64,000 nt of DNA from Acidilobaceae archaeon. Its GTDB lineage: Archaea > Thermoproteota > Thermoprotei_A > Sulfolobales > Acidilobaceae. Below, in pieces: positions 8,499 through 17,291 of this stretch. Where the stretch lies: assembly GCA_026413755.1 (NCBI GenBank), contig JAOAKH010000004.1, positions 1 to 64,000 on the forward strand. Direction: 5' to 3'. Made by a program: the position numbers and the translations under genes. The notes below the pieces were generated by a model, which saw nothing but the letters and a program-made list of their open reading frames with translations, did not search any database and was not told where the DNA came from. How positions within the stretch are numbered: position 1 is the first letter of the stretch; each line of letters opens with the position of its first letter.

Positions 8499-9580
8499 GC
8501 AACGTGCTGGCGCTCGCTATAGCCTGGAGGGTCTTCAAAAGCCTGAGGAACGACAGAAGGACGCTGGCCCTCATTGTGGTAGCTCCCGTGCTCGTAATGC
8601 TCGTCTTCGGCTTCGCTTTCGCCGGGGACCTTAGAGGGGTCAGGCTGATCGTCGTTAGCAATGACCCTGTCGTTAACGCAGAGCTGCTCTCCCAGCACCT
8701 TAGTAAGGACATGTTCGAGGTAGTTGCCCTGCAGGACCCAGAGGCTGCTAGGGAGGAGGTGGAGGAGGGGAGGGCTTGGGCAGCCGTGATCGTTCCGCAG
8801 GGCTTCTCCCTCAAGGCAAGGGAGGGTAGGGCGAGCGTGCAGATCTATGTGGACAGGAGCAACGTGCTCGCTGCAGACAGGATCTCTGCTGAAATAGCGA
8901 GAGGCTTCTCTTCGATAGCCAGGGCCTTCGGCTTCAGGCCTCCCGTTACGCAGAACGTCACTTACGTGTATGGCGGAGAGGCGGGGTTTATGGACGCCTT
9001 CATGCCGGGCGTAGTCTCCATAGCTATATTCTTCCTCTCCACTTTCCTCACGCTGGTCTCCTTTGTCCTGGAGAGGAGGAGTCAGACCCTATACAGGCTC
9101 TACGCAAGCCCTGCCACGGAATTGGACATAGTGCTCGGCTACTCGATAGCCTTCAGCGCCATAGCTGCGCTCCAAGTGGTGGAGGTCTTCGCAGTGAGCA
9201 TAGTTCTCTTCGACGTCAAAGTGAGGGGGAACATGCTGCTCGCCATTGCCGCGGGCTCCCTGCTGGCGGTCTCGGGCGTTAACCTCGGCCTCCTGCTCTC
9301 AGGCCTGGCGAGGAACGAAGCTCAGGCCCCCCAGCTGATGCCCCTTGTGACCCTCCCCTCAATACTCCTGTCGGGAGTCTTCTGGCCCATAGAGGCGATC
9401 CCTGAGCTCGTAAGGCCCCTCTCATACGTAGTCCCGCCCACATATGCAATAGAGGCCATAAGGGCAATAGTGATCAAGGGGTGGGGGATAGCGGAGGTGT
9501 GGCCGCAGCTTGGCGCACTGGCCTTCTTTGCCCTGGCCTTCATGTTGTTAGGAGTGGTTGCCCTGAAGAGAAGGGACTAA
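8495..9580 (+). CDS. ABC-2 type transporter permease
   Basis: This 361-aa membrane protein has an N-terminal helix (about 20-45), an extracytoplasmic domain of about 130 residues, and six C-terminal helices with the ABC-2 motif region 'PSILLSGVFWPIEAIPE'. I choose the GTG at 8495, which overlaps the ATPase stop as GTGA. The longer frame from 8375 would only add an Arg/Gly-rich run antisense-like to the ATPase end. It resembles YhhJ/DrrB-type exporters and acts with the ATPase at 7788-8498. Confidence 0.9.
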   Translation: MSNVLALAIAWRVFKSLRNDRRTLALIVVAPVLVMLVFGFAFAGDLRGVRLIVVSNDPVVNAELLSQHLSKDMFEVVALQDPEAAREEVEEGRAWAAVIVPQGFSLKAREGRASVQIYVDRSNVLAADRISAEIARGFSSIARAFGFRPPVTQNVTYVYGGEAGFMDAFMPGVVSIAIFFLSTFLTLVSFVLERRSQTLYRLYASPATELDIVLGYSIAFSAIAALQVVEVFAVSIVLFDVKVRGNMLLAIAAGSLLAVSGVNLGLLLSGLARNEAQAPQLMPLVTLPSILLSGVFWPIEAIPELVRPLSYVVPPTYAIEAIRAIVIKGWGIAEVWPQLGALAFFALAFMLLGVVALKRRD

Positions 9581-9581
9581 G

Positions 9582-9590
9582 TTATATATT
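9582..9590 (+). promoter_or_regulatory. TATA box for the hydroxyacyl-CoA dehydrogenase/hydratase gene
   Basis: TTATATATT is centred about 25 nt before the GTG at 9611, which implies a leaderless transcript. It begins 2 nt after the stop of the permease gene. Confidence 0.6.
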
Positions 9591-9610
9591 TTCCCCGACA
9601 TACTCTCCCG

Positions 9611-11635
9611 GTGTACCTCTTGGTTAGGGCAGAGGACATAAAGGTCGTGACAGTTGTCGGGGCCGGCACAATGGGCCACGGGATAGCCGAACTGGCTGCC
9701 ATGGCTGGCTACAAGGTTTACTTAGCAGATGTTAACATGGAGATCCTCAACAACGCCATCAGCAAGATCAGGTGGAGCCTGGGGAAGCTGGCGGAGAAAG
9801 GGGCCTTGAGAGAGTCCGTGGAGGCAGTTGTGGGCAGGATAACGCCCATAGTGAGCGTCAAGGAAGGGGCCTTTAGCGAGGAGCTGGCCAGGGCCTTGAG
9901 CGAGTCGCAGCTCATGATAGAGGCAGTGCCAGAGAACCTCAAGCTGAAGCAAGATCTCTTCGCCTTCGCCAGCCTCCGCATGCCGCAGGAGTCCATACTT
10001 GCCACCAACACAAGCAGCCTCCCCATAACTGAGATCGCTAGCGCCGCGGCCGACCCGAGCAGAGTAGTGGGGATGCACTTCTTCAACCCGCCCGTCCTCA
10101 TGCCGCTAGTGGAGGTGATCAGGGGGGCAAAGACCAGCGACGAGGTCGTGAGGGCAGTAGTGGAGATAGCGAGGAAAATGGGCAAGACGCCCGTTATAGT
10201 GAATAAGGACGTGCCTGGCTTCATTGTAAACAGGGTCCTCGGCAGGCTCATGAACGTCGCGTGCTTCATAGTAGATAAAGGCATGGCGAGCGTCGAGGAG
10301 GTAGACGCTACCGCTTTCTACGTGCTCCGCTTCCCCATGGGCGTCTTCGAGCTGGCTGACTACAGCGGAATAGACGTGTTCTACCTCGTGACGAAGGCCA
10401 TGGCAGAGAGGGGAGTGGAGGTCCTCCCCTGCAGGGTCTTTGAGGAGAAGTTCCTAGCCAAGAAGTACGGCGTGAAGAGCGGGGAGGGCTTCTACAAGTA
10501 CCCTGAGCCAGGGAAGTTCGTGAAGCCCTCGCACCAAAAAGAGCTCGCAAAGGTAGACCCAGCGCTCCTGATGTCCCTCGCCGTTAACGAGGCAGCATAC
10601 CTGCTTAGGACAGGCGTGGCCAGCAAGGAGGACATAGAGACTAGTGTGAAGCTGGGGCTGGGGTGGCCTAAGGGGGTCTTCGAGTACGCAGACGAGCTGG
10701 GCATAGATAGGGTGGTGGAGGCCCTCTCAAGGCTAAAGGCAGAGACCGGCATGGAGGTCTTCTCCCCCGACCCCCTGCTGCAGGACATGGTAAGGCAGGG
10801 CAAGCTGGGCAGGAAGAGCGGGGAGGGCTTCTACAGCTATGCTGCCGTGGAGGAGGTGGTGAAGGAGACCATAATAATAAGGAAGGAGAAGCCCATTGCG
10901 TGGGTGATCCTAAATAGGCCGGAGAGGCTGAACGCCATAAGCCCGAAGATGTTGGAGGAGCTGAGCAAGGCCCTTGACGAGCTGGAGGAGGACAAGGAGA
11001 TCAGAGCGGTTGTGATCAAGGGAGCGGGCAGGGCTTTCTCTGCCGGCGCTGACGTCACCTCCTTCGCGGCTGTGACGCCCATGGACGTCATGAAGTTCTC
11101 CAGAAAGTTCCAGGAGCTCACGCTAAAGATGCAGTTCTACACAAAGCCTATCATAGCTGCAGTTCACGGCTATGCGCTAGGAGGGGGGTTGGAGATAGCG
11201 ATGAGCGCGGACATAAGGATAGCCAGCGAGGACGCCATGTTGGGGCAGCCGGAGATCAACCTGGGCTTCATCCCGGGCGCGGGCGGGACACAGAGGCTAG
11301 CTAGAATAGTGGGGCCCGCTAGGGCAAAGGAGCTCATAATGACGGGCGACTTCGTGCCGGCAACGGAGGCGCTCAAGATGGGGCTCGTGAACAGGGTGGT
11401 GAAGGCTGGCTCTCTTGACGACGAGGCGAGGAGCCTGGCGCTAAAGCTCGCAGAGAAGCCCCCGCTCGCCCTAATGATGGCTAAGTACAGCGTCGACCTC
11501 GGCTACGAGGGGACCATTTGGGAAGGCTTGGCGCTGGAGGCAGGCCTCTTCTCCCTACTGTTCAGCACAGAGGACGTCATAGAGGGAGTCAGCGCCTTCC
11601 TTGAGAAGAGGAGGCCCAAGTTCAGGGGGAGATAG
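9611..11635 (+). CDS. Bifunctional 3-hydroxyacyl-CoA dehydrogenase / enoyl-CoA hydratase
   Basis: This 674-aa fusion has an NAD-binding dehydrogenase first (GAGTMGHGIAELAA near residue 17, then two C-terminal dehydrogenase domains to about 415) and a crotonase domain after about 420 (oxyanion-hole segments 'AFSAGADV' and 'GYALGGGLEIA', then 'GFIPGAGGTQRL'). In crenarchaea this enzyme class hydrates crotonyl-CoA and oxidises 3-hydroxyacyl-CoA, either in beta-oxidation or in the 4-hydroxybutyrate part of autotrophic cycles. Acyl-CoA dehydrogenase and ETF genes in this window favour a catabolic role here. GTG start with a TATA box about 25 nt upstream. The 3' end overlaps marC by 14 bp. Confidence 0.95.
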   Translation: MYLLVRAEDIKVVTVVGAGTMGHGIAELAAMAGYKVYLADVNMEILNNAISKIRWSLGKLAEKGALRESVEAVVGRITPIVSVKEGAFSEELARALSESQLMIEAVPENLKLKQDLFAFASLRMPQESILATNTSSLPITEIASAAADPSRVVGMHFFNPPVLMPLVEVIRGAKTSDEVVRAVVEIARKMGKTPVIVNKDVPGFIVNRVLGRLMNVACFIVDKGMASVEEVDATAFYVLRFPMGVFELADYSGIDVFYLVTKAMAERGVEVLPCRVFEEKFLAKKYGVKSGEGFYKYPEPGKFVKPSHQKELAKVDPALLMSLAVNEAAYLLRTGVASKEDIETSVKLGLGWPKGVFEYADELGIDRVVEALSRLKAETGMEVFSPDPLLQDMVRQGKLGRKSGEGFYSYAAVEEVVKETIIIRKEKPIAWVILNRPERLNAISPKMLEELSKALDELEEDKEIRAVVIKGAGRAFSAGADVTSFAAVTPMDVMKFSRKFQELTLKMQFYTKPIIAAVHGYALGGGLEIAMSADIRIASEDAMLGQPEINLGFIPGAGGTQRLARIVGPARAKELIMTGDFVPATEALKMGLVNRVVKAGSLDDEARSLALKLAEKPPLALMMAKYSVDLGYEGTIWEGLALEAGLFSLLFSTEDVIEGVSAFLEKRRPKFRGR

Positions 11636-12221
11636 CCTCCTGAAGGCCGGCCCGGATGAAAGAGATCGCTAGGGCCGTCATAACTAGGCTCATGAATTTA
11701 TCGAATATCAGTAGCCCCTGCTTCCCCACCAGTCTAAATATGAGGTCGCTGAAGGCAAGGATCACGTATGAGAGGGCAGAGACTAGGGCTATGGAAGCTA
11801 TTGCCACCTCAAGCCCCCAATGGTATTTTATGTATATCGCTATGGAAATGGCGGCGGGGCCTGCGAGAAGAGGCGTCGCCAGGGGGACTATAGCTATGTT
11901 CTCGGTCCCCGGCCTTATGGCGCCGAGCTGTACGTCAAGCAGAAGCGCCACAGAGGTTATGAGCAGCACTATCCCTGCCGCCACCCTGAAGTCCCCGAAG
12001 GTGATGTTGAAGAGCCTGAGGATGATGTCCCCTACCAATATGAAGAGCACGAGTATGAAAGAGGCTACCAATATGGAGAACCTGAGCACGCCGCTCCTCC
12101 TCTTCGCCTCCATCCCGGCAACGAGCGCTTGATAGTAGGGAATAGTCCCCACGGGATCAAGCGCTATGAATAGCATTACCACTGGCTTGCTCGCCTCTAT
12201 TAGCTCCTCCAATACCTTCAC
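11622..12221 (-). CDS. MarC-family integral membrane protein
   Basis: This 199-aa protein has six hydrophobic helices and the family features 'LFIALDPVGTIPYY' at residues 17-30 and 'VPLATPLLAGPAAIS' near 110-125. The MarC (UPF0056) family has no firmly established transport substrate. Start GTG at 12221; a TTTTAGG element near 12247-12255 suggests a nearly leaderless transcript. It is convergent with, and overlaps, the fusion gene 9611-11635. Confidence 0.88.
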   Translation of the reverse strand: MKVLEELIEASKPVVMLFIALDPVGTIPYYQALVAGMEAKRRSGVLRFSILVASFILVLFILVGDIILRLFNITFGDFRVAAGIVLLITSVALLLDVQLGAIRPGTENIAIVPLATPLLAGPAAISIAIYIKYHWGLEVAIASIALVSALSYVILAFSDLIFRLVGKQGLLIFDKFMSLVMTALAISFIRAGLQEAISP

Positions 12222-12323
12222 CCACTGGCCTTGAGGTGTGCAGAGCCTAAAACAAGGGACCTACCGAACTAAAGCTGTCAAGCTTATAATTTCAACATCG
12301 CTGTGGAGGGGAGGGAAAAAGGG

Positions 12324-13124
12324 TTGCCAGTAGCACTTGCCGTGAATGACGACGGAATAGACAGCCCAGGGCTCTCCTCCCTCGTGAGGGAGCTCCGCGC
12401 TGCCGGCTTCACCGTTTACGTCAGCGCGCCGAGGGATCAAATGAGCGGCATGAGCAAGACGGTGAACTTCAAGAGGTTGGGGAGGAACGGGGAGGTGGAG
12501 GTGAGAAGGGTAAGGTTAGATGGGGCAGAGGAGGCCTGGGCCCTCAACGCCACGCCCGCCGAATCTGTGCTCCTCGGCTTCCAGCTCATGGGCTTCAGGC
12601 CAGAGGTGGTGGTCTCGGGGGTCAACATAGGCCCTAACCTGGGCCTAGAGGACTTCTTCACCAGCGGTACTATAGGCGCTGCCATAGAGGCCGCCCTCCA
12701 CGGCGTCCCCGCAGTGGCGGTGAGCCTCGTGTACAGGAGGGTGGCCCCCGAGGAGAAGTACAGGCTGGCAGCCCGGGTGGCCTCCCTCCTTGCCTCAGCT
12801 TACGACTCCTGGAGCCTCAAGTACGACCTGTTGAACCTTAACGTCCCCCTCTCTCCCCGGGGCGTGAAGATAACGAGGCTGGCGTTGAACGTCTACAGGC
12901 CGAGATACGAGATCGATGGATCGAAGATCAGGGTGATAGAGGGGGACATAAGGGAGAGCTATTGGGACCTCCAGCCTGGCAGCGACGTGTGGGCTGCACT
13001 CAACGGAATAATATCTGTAACGCCCATCAGGCTGCGCTCCCTCCTCGAGCCGGCCGAGGACCCCTCCCCCATCCCTCTCGGCGAGCTGGAGGGGCTAGTG
13101 AGACATGAGGCTCCCGACTCTTAG
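12324..13124 (+). CDS. surE: 5'/3'-nucleotidase SurE
   Basis: This 266-aa metal-dependent phosphatase acts on nucleoside monophosphates. It has the family signature NDDG near residue 8, 'APRDQMSGMSKTV' near 43 and 'VSGVNIGPNLG' near 96. I prefer TTG 12324 over GTG 12303 because it gives the usual short N terminus before NDDG, follows GGAGGGGAGGG, and lies about 38 nt after a CTTATAATT TATA box at 12281-12291. Its end overlaps the next gene by 20 bp, so it heads a three-gene set with two membrane proteins. Confidence 0.9.
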   Translation: MPVALAVNDDGIDSPGLSSLVRELRAAGFTVYVSAPRDQMSGMSKTVNFKRLGRNGEVEVRRVRLDGAEEAWALNATPAESVLLGFQLMGFRPEVVVSGVNIGPNLGLEDFFTSGTIGAAIEAALHGVPAVAVSLVYRRVAPEEKYRLAARVASLLASAYDSWSLKYDLLNLNVPLSPRGVKITRLALNVYRPRYEIDGSKIRVIEGDIRESYWDLQPGSDVWAALNGIISVTPIRLRSLLEPAEDPSPIPLGELEGLVRHEAPDS

Positions 13125-13926
13125 CAAACTGGCCTTCGCAATGGTAGCTCTCTACGTGATCCTTCTCTCTCTAATGCCCATAGCTAGCAGCCTCCTCGGA
13201 GGGGGCGAATGGATAGGGTTGGAGAGGGGAGCGTACTATTACAGGAACAACAAGCTAGAGGTGAGGCTGACGGGCTACCCGGAGGGCTTGGGGAAGCCTA
13301 GAATATACATATACGCGCCCAACGCCTCCTATAGGCCTATACTGTTCATAGAGTTCGACGACAGGGAGTCCACGGTGAACGGCCTCAGCCTCTATCACGA
13401 CAGCATGAACGTGACGCTGAAGAGCCAGGACGACTTCATGATCATGACGTATTACCTACAGGGGAACGCCAACGTCAGGAAAGTGATAGCTCCCAGAGAG
13501 GAGAGGGTTGAGGTAGGTCTCGAGTCGGAAGCGCCAGTAGAGTACTCGCTGGTGCTAAGGGGGAGGAACTGCACCTATGTTAATGGGCTTCCCGTCCGCA
13601 GGGGTAGCCCCGTGGCGCTCTCCTCCGGCTCTCTGCGTATAAGCTTTGAAGTGCGAGGCGTGGGAAGGGGGCTAGCTGAGCTCAACTTCTCTTCTCCCGT
13701 CTCCACATGGATCTTCAAGGACGAGAGAGACCGCTGTACCTTCGTCGTGGAGCACTACGGCCGCTCCCTCTCCATGTCCCTTCGGGGTGAAATAGAGGCT
13801 AGGGCGGTGAGCCCCATATCTTTCATCGCCACAAACGTGGTTAACCACAGGCTGACCCAACTCCTCCTCCCCCTCGTTGCCCTCCTAGCCGTGGCGACAG
13901 GCTGGTTATTATGGAAAAGGATCTAG
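13105..13926 (+). CDS. Hypothetical membrane-anchored extracytoplasmic protein
   Basis: This 273-aa protein has an N-terminal hydrophobic segment (about 8-30, signal anchor), a beta-rich, Asn-containing middle with possible N-glycosylation sequons (NAS, NVT, NCT, NFS) and a C-terminal transmembrane helix (about 250-270) ending in WKR. That points to a surface protein facing outward. The ATG at 13105 lies within the end of surE, and its own end overlaps the following membrane gene by 16 bp. No family is recognised. Confidence 0.7.
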   Translation: MRLPTLSKLAFAMVALYVILLSLMPIASSLLGGGEWIGLERGAYYYRNNKLEVRLTGYPEGLGKPRIYIYAPNASYRPILFIEFDDRESTVNGLSLYHDSMNVTLKSQDDFMIMTYYLQGNANVRKVIAPREERVEVGLESEAPVEYSLVLRGRNCTYVNGLPVRRGSPVALSSGSLRISFEVRGVGRGLAELNFSSPVSTWIFKDERDRCTFVVEHYGRSLSMSLRGEIEARAVSPISFIATNVVNHRLTQLLLPLVALLAVATGWLLWKRI

Positions 13927-15218
13927 CGAAGGTCCTCCTCTTTGCCCTCCTCCTGAGGCTAGCAATAGCGCCCTTCTCAGCGCACCTCTGGGACGTAGCA
14001 ATGATACAGGAGAGCCTTTATCTGACGGTGAGCGGCGAGAACGTGTACAAGTTTGTGTACGAGAAGAGCGTTAGGCTCCAGAACGCCACGGGGCTGCCGC
14101 TCTTCTTCGAGGGCTACGCGTACCCTCCTCACCTCATGGTCATAATGCTCCCCTACTACCTGCTTTACCTTTCCTTAGGCGGGGACCCGAGACCCATAAA
14201 GATAGAGAGCGACGCCGCCCTCAGCCTAGTGCCGGAGGAGGGCTTCGTCGCGTCTGTTGACGTCTTCCTGTTCTTGCTAATCATAAAGGCCCCCCTCATT
14301 GGCGCGGACCTCGTGATAACGTACCTGCTCTGGAACAGGCGAAGGGAGCTGGCAGCCCTCTATGCCTTCAGCCCTTACGTCATCCTCATTTCTGCAGCCT
14401 GGGGCATGTTCGACGGGCTCGTAGCCCTCTGCCTCCTCCTTGCCATACTCTTTGCTGAGAGGGGAGCCCTTGTGCTGTCCGGCCTCGCCTACGGCCTGAG
14501 CCTCATGAAGCCGTACTCCCTCCTCGCCCTGCCCCCCTTCATAGCCTTCGCCTTCAGGAAGGGCCCTAGGGCTCTAGCGGGGTTCTCCCTCGGCTTCCTC
14601 GCCAGCCAGCTCCCAACGCTTGCCTACCTCCTCCTCTCTCCCCAGGAGTTCTTTCACGTTACCCTACTCTTCCATAGCCTGAGGCCCCCTAGCGGCCTCA
14701 CGCCGCTAAAGGCCCTGAGCTTTGCCGAGGACAGCCGACTCACGTTCCTCCTAAACCTCTACTTCATAGCCTTTGTCCTGACGTACTTGTTTATGCTGAC
14801 GGCAATAGTGAGAAGGGGCGTAGGCCTGCAAGAGTCCGTCCTAGCGTCGCTCTCCTTCTTCTTAGCCTTCGGCAAGGTGGTTCACGAGCAGTACTACTTG
14901 TCCCTCTTTCCCCTCGCGCTGCTCTGCCAGGAGAGGAAGGCCAGGGCGCTAGAGGCGCTCTTCCTCCTTTACCTTACCGTTAACTCTGCCCTATACCTCC
15001 TCTCTCTCCCCCTCCTCTTCGTCATGGACTACGGAGTCCTCCTGGCCAAGCAAGAGATCACATACTACGGCCTCGGCTCCTACGCACTCAGCGCTATATA
15101 TCCCGTTGTGCTGTTCTTCCTCTCTGTCGTCAACGTGTACCTAAACCTGAAGCTGATCCTAGAGCTGGTCTCCCAAGAGGAGAAGTGTGAAGCAAAATTT
15201 AGAGGAAAGCATATCTAG
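13911..15218 (+). CDS. Polytopic membrane protein, putative GT-C glycosyltransferase (PIG-M-like)
   Basis: This 435-aa protein has about ten hydrophobic helices. The short N-terminal loop containing 'HLWD', then 'YAYPPHLMV' and later 'AWGMFDGLVALCL', recalls the arrangement in dolichol-sugar mannosyltransferases (GT-C/PIG-M group), where acidic residues in the first loop are catalytic. If so, it would transfer sugar from a lipid carrier to the outer face, and the adjacent surface protein with sequons is a possible target. This is inference from layout only. ATG 13911 overlaps the preceding gene. Confidence 0.6.
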   Translation: MEKDLAKVLLFALLLRLAIAPFSAHLWDVAMIQESLYLTVSGENVYKFVYEKSVRLQNATGLPLFFEGYAYPPHLMVIMLPYYLLYLSLGGDPRPIKIESDAALSLVPEEGFVASVDVFLFLLIIKAPLIGADLVITYLLWNRRRELAALYAFSPYVILISAAWGMFDGLVALCLLLAILFAERGALVLSGLAYGLSLMKPYSLLALPPFIAFAFRKGPRALAGFSLGFLASQLPTLAYLLLSPQEFFHVTLLFHSLRPPSGLTPLKALSFAEDSRLTFLLNLYFIAFVLTYLFMLTAIVRRGVGLQESVLASLSFFLAFGKVVHEQYYLSLFPLALLCQERKARALEALFLLYLTVNSALYLLSLPLLFVMDYGVLLAKQEITYYGLGSYALSAIYPVVLFFLSVVNVYLNLKLILELVSQEEKCEAKFRGKHI

Positions 15219-15251
15219 AGGGTCCAGAGTGGAGAGAGACGGTGAGAGCAA

Positions 15252-15881
15252 GTGGGCGTCATGAGCAGGGCCAGTCTAGACGAGGAGGTCTACCTGAGGT
15301 CCCTCACGGGCTTCGTGGTAGCTAGCAGGCTGCTGAAAGGTTTTAGCAGGGTGCTCATCATAACCTTGCCCGATAGGATATGCTCCTCCCTTTCCGCAGC
15401 CATTTCCTCCTCCCTCCTCGCCTCCGCGGGCTACAGAGGGGACTTGGCCAGGATAGTCATGTTCGAGGAAGACAAGGCTAAGCTGGTGGAAAAGCTCAAG
15501 GCTTCCATAGCCGAGTTCAAGCCCGAGGCCGCCTTCATTGTCTTCGGCGGGGAGGAGAAGATGAGCAAGGTAGCCGAGAAAGCGAAGGCAGCCGTGGAGG
15601 CCCTCCAGGAGGCGGGCTTCGGCGGGGCTCTTGTGTTCCACGTGAGGACCTGGCTGGCTACGAAGCAGCTGAGCAACATATTAGCTGACTCGAAGCTAGC
15701 CAGCTACCTTGCCTCGCTGAGGGAGCTAAGGGTCTTCACAGCAGACCTGCAGCAAAAGAAGTTCGTCTTCCACAGGCTAAAGGTGGAGGGCAACGCGGTT
15801 AAGCCGCAGCCCTACGATGAGGTAAGCCTCATAGACGAGCACGTAGAGCTGCTGAAGAGGTCCTTGCCACCGCCAGAGTAG
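15252..15881 (+). CDS. Hypothetical protein, Rossmann-like alpha/beta
   Basis: This 209-aa soluble protein is not recognised. Residues 30-150 alternate hydrophobic strands (VLIITLP, AAFIVFGG, GALVFHV) with charged helices, suggesting an alpha/beta fold. No catalytic motif is evident. GTG 15252 has GGTGAG five bases upstream; ATG 15261 is an alternative start. The stop at 15881 abuts the convergent meaB gene with no intergenic base. Confidence 0.65.
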   Translation: MGVMSRASLDEEVYLRSLTGFVVASRLLKGFSRVLIITLPDRICSSLSAAISSSLLASAGYRGDLARIVMFEEDKAKLVEKLKASIAEFKPEAAFIVFGGEEKMSKVAEKAKAAVEALQEAGFGGALVFHVRTWLATKQLSNILADSKLASYLASLRELRVFTADLQQKKFVFHRLKVEGNAVKPQPYDEVSLIDEHVELLKRSLPPPE

Positions 15882-16838
15882 CTAGGACACCCTTTTTCCC
15901 GTAAGTTTGACTATTCTCATTGCCTCGTCGTAGAAGCCCCTCATGTCCTTAGCTACCTTGCTAACGCTCTCCCCCTCCTCTCTCATGACCTCCTCCAAGG
16001 CCCCCAAGAGGGCCCTCACGGCCACGAGCTTCATCAAGTGAGCTCTCCTCGCGAGCAGCCTCCTTTCCTTTTCCCCGCTCTCCCTCACGTAGCTTAGATG
16101 CCTTTCTATGGCCTCTGCCAGCTCCCTTATGCCGAGCCCGAGCGCCGCGCTCGTTTTTATTACCAAGGGCTTCCAGGAGCCCCCTCTCCCTAGCGCTTCC
16201 TTCTCCGCCACAAACAGCATGTACTCATATGTCCTCACCGCGTCCGGCCTGTCGCTCTTGTTGACAACGTAGATGTCCCCTATCTCGAAGACCCCAGCCT
16301 TTAGGGCCTGCACGTCATCCCCTGCGCCCGGCATGGTCAGCACTACTATGGTGTCTGCAACGTTCATTATGTCGGTCTCGCTCTGTCCCACGCCCACAGT
16401 CTCAACTATTATCTTATCGTACCCCATCACGTCGAAGGCCTCTATCATGGCAAGCGCTGCTAGGCTCACGCCGCCTAGAATGCCTCTATTAGTCACGCTC
16501 CTTATGAAGACCCCTGCGTCTGTGGCGTGCTCCTGCATCCTAACTCGGTCTCCCATTATGGAGCCGGAGCTGATGGGGCTGGTGGGATCTATAGTGATCA
16601 CGGCGACCTTGTAGCCCTTGTCTCTGAAGGCCCTGATGAGCCTCGAGATCAGCGTGCTCTTCCCGGAGCCGGGCATGCCGGTTATCCCTATTACGTGAGC
16701 CCTCCCGCTCTCCGAGGAGAGGCGCTCTAGGACCCACGCGTTCTCAGCGCTTATCTCTTCCAGGAGCGTGAGCAGCCTGCCGAGGGCCCTCTTGTCTCCC
16801 TTTTTAGCCCTCTCTATTAGGTCCAGCGGGTTGGACAA
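15882..16838 (-). CDS. meaB: Methylmalonyl-CoA mutase-associated GTPase MeaB
   Basis: This 318-aa G3E-family GTPase protects and loads adenosylcobalamin into methylmalonyl-CoA mutase. Walker A GMPGSGKS is at residues 54-61, 'TIDPTSPISSGSIMGDR' follows near 81-97, and the guanine-specificity motif NKSD lies near 195. It lies 12 bp after the small mutase subunit gene, and both follow the large subunit, so mutase and chaperone form one operon. Length and motif order are standard for MeaB/ArgK. Confidence 0.95.
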   Translation of the reverse strand: MSNPLDLIERAKKGDKRALGRLLTLLEEISAENAWVLERLSSESGRAHVIGITGMPGSGKSTLISRLIRAFRDKGYKVAVITIDPTSPISSGSIMGDRVRMQEHATDAGVFIRSVTNRGILGGVSLAALAMIEAFDVMGYDKIIVETVGVGQSETDIMNVADTIVVLTMPGAGDDVQALKAGVFEIGDIYVVNKSDRPDAVRTYEYMLFVAEKEALGRGGSWKPLVIKTSAALGLGIRELAEAIERHLSYVRESGEKERRLLARRAHLMKLVAVRALLGALEEVMREEGESVSKVAKDMRGFYDEAMRIVKLTGKRVS

Positions 16839-16850
16839 GATCTCTCCCCA

Positions 16851-17291
16851 CTATGCCTCGGCCTCTGAGGCTATCTGTCCTCCTTTAACTATCTCCTCAA
16901 GCCTCCTCACTATCTCAGCTATGGGGGTCCCAGGCAGGAAGACCTCCTTCACGCCCAGGGCCTTCAAGGGCTCCACGTCCACTAGCGGGATGCTGCCCCC
17001 CATGACTACAGCGATGTCCTCCGCCCCCGCCTCTTTCAGCTTCTGCATGAGCTTCCTCGCTATATGTATGTGGGAGCCCTCGTGCTGGTTTATGCCTATT
17101 ATGTCCACGTCCTCCTGGATCGCTGCGGCCACCACCTGATCTATTGTCTGCCTCAGGCCTGTGTACACTACTTCGAAGCCCGCGTCCCTCAGCGCCCTCG
17201 CGACTACCTTTGCTCCCCTGTCGTGGCCGTCAAGGCCTACCTTCGCCACCAGGACCTTGATCCTGATCCTAGAAGTACGGCGGCTCTGCAT
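16851..17291 (-). CDS. Methylmalonyl-CoA mutase, cobalamin-binding (small) subunit
   Basis: This 146-aa B12-binding subunit has DxHxxG as DGHDRG, with His23 the expected lower ligand to cobalt, then '[10 protein letters not shown]' and 'GGSIPL' lining the nucleotide tail pocket. Archaeal mutases are often split into this subunit and a catalytic subunit. The ATG at 17291 lies 23 bp inside the end of the large subunit gene, consistent with translational coupling. Confidence 0.95.
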   Translation of the reverse strand: MQSRRTSRIRIKVLVAKVGLDGHDRGAKVVARALRDAGFEVVYTGLRQTIDQVVAAAIQEDVDIIGINQHEGSHIHIARKLMQKLKEAGAEDIAVVMGGSIPLVDVEPLKALGVKEVFLPGTPIAEIVRRLEEIVKGGQIASEAEA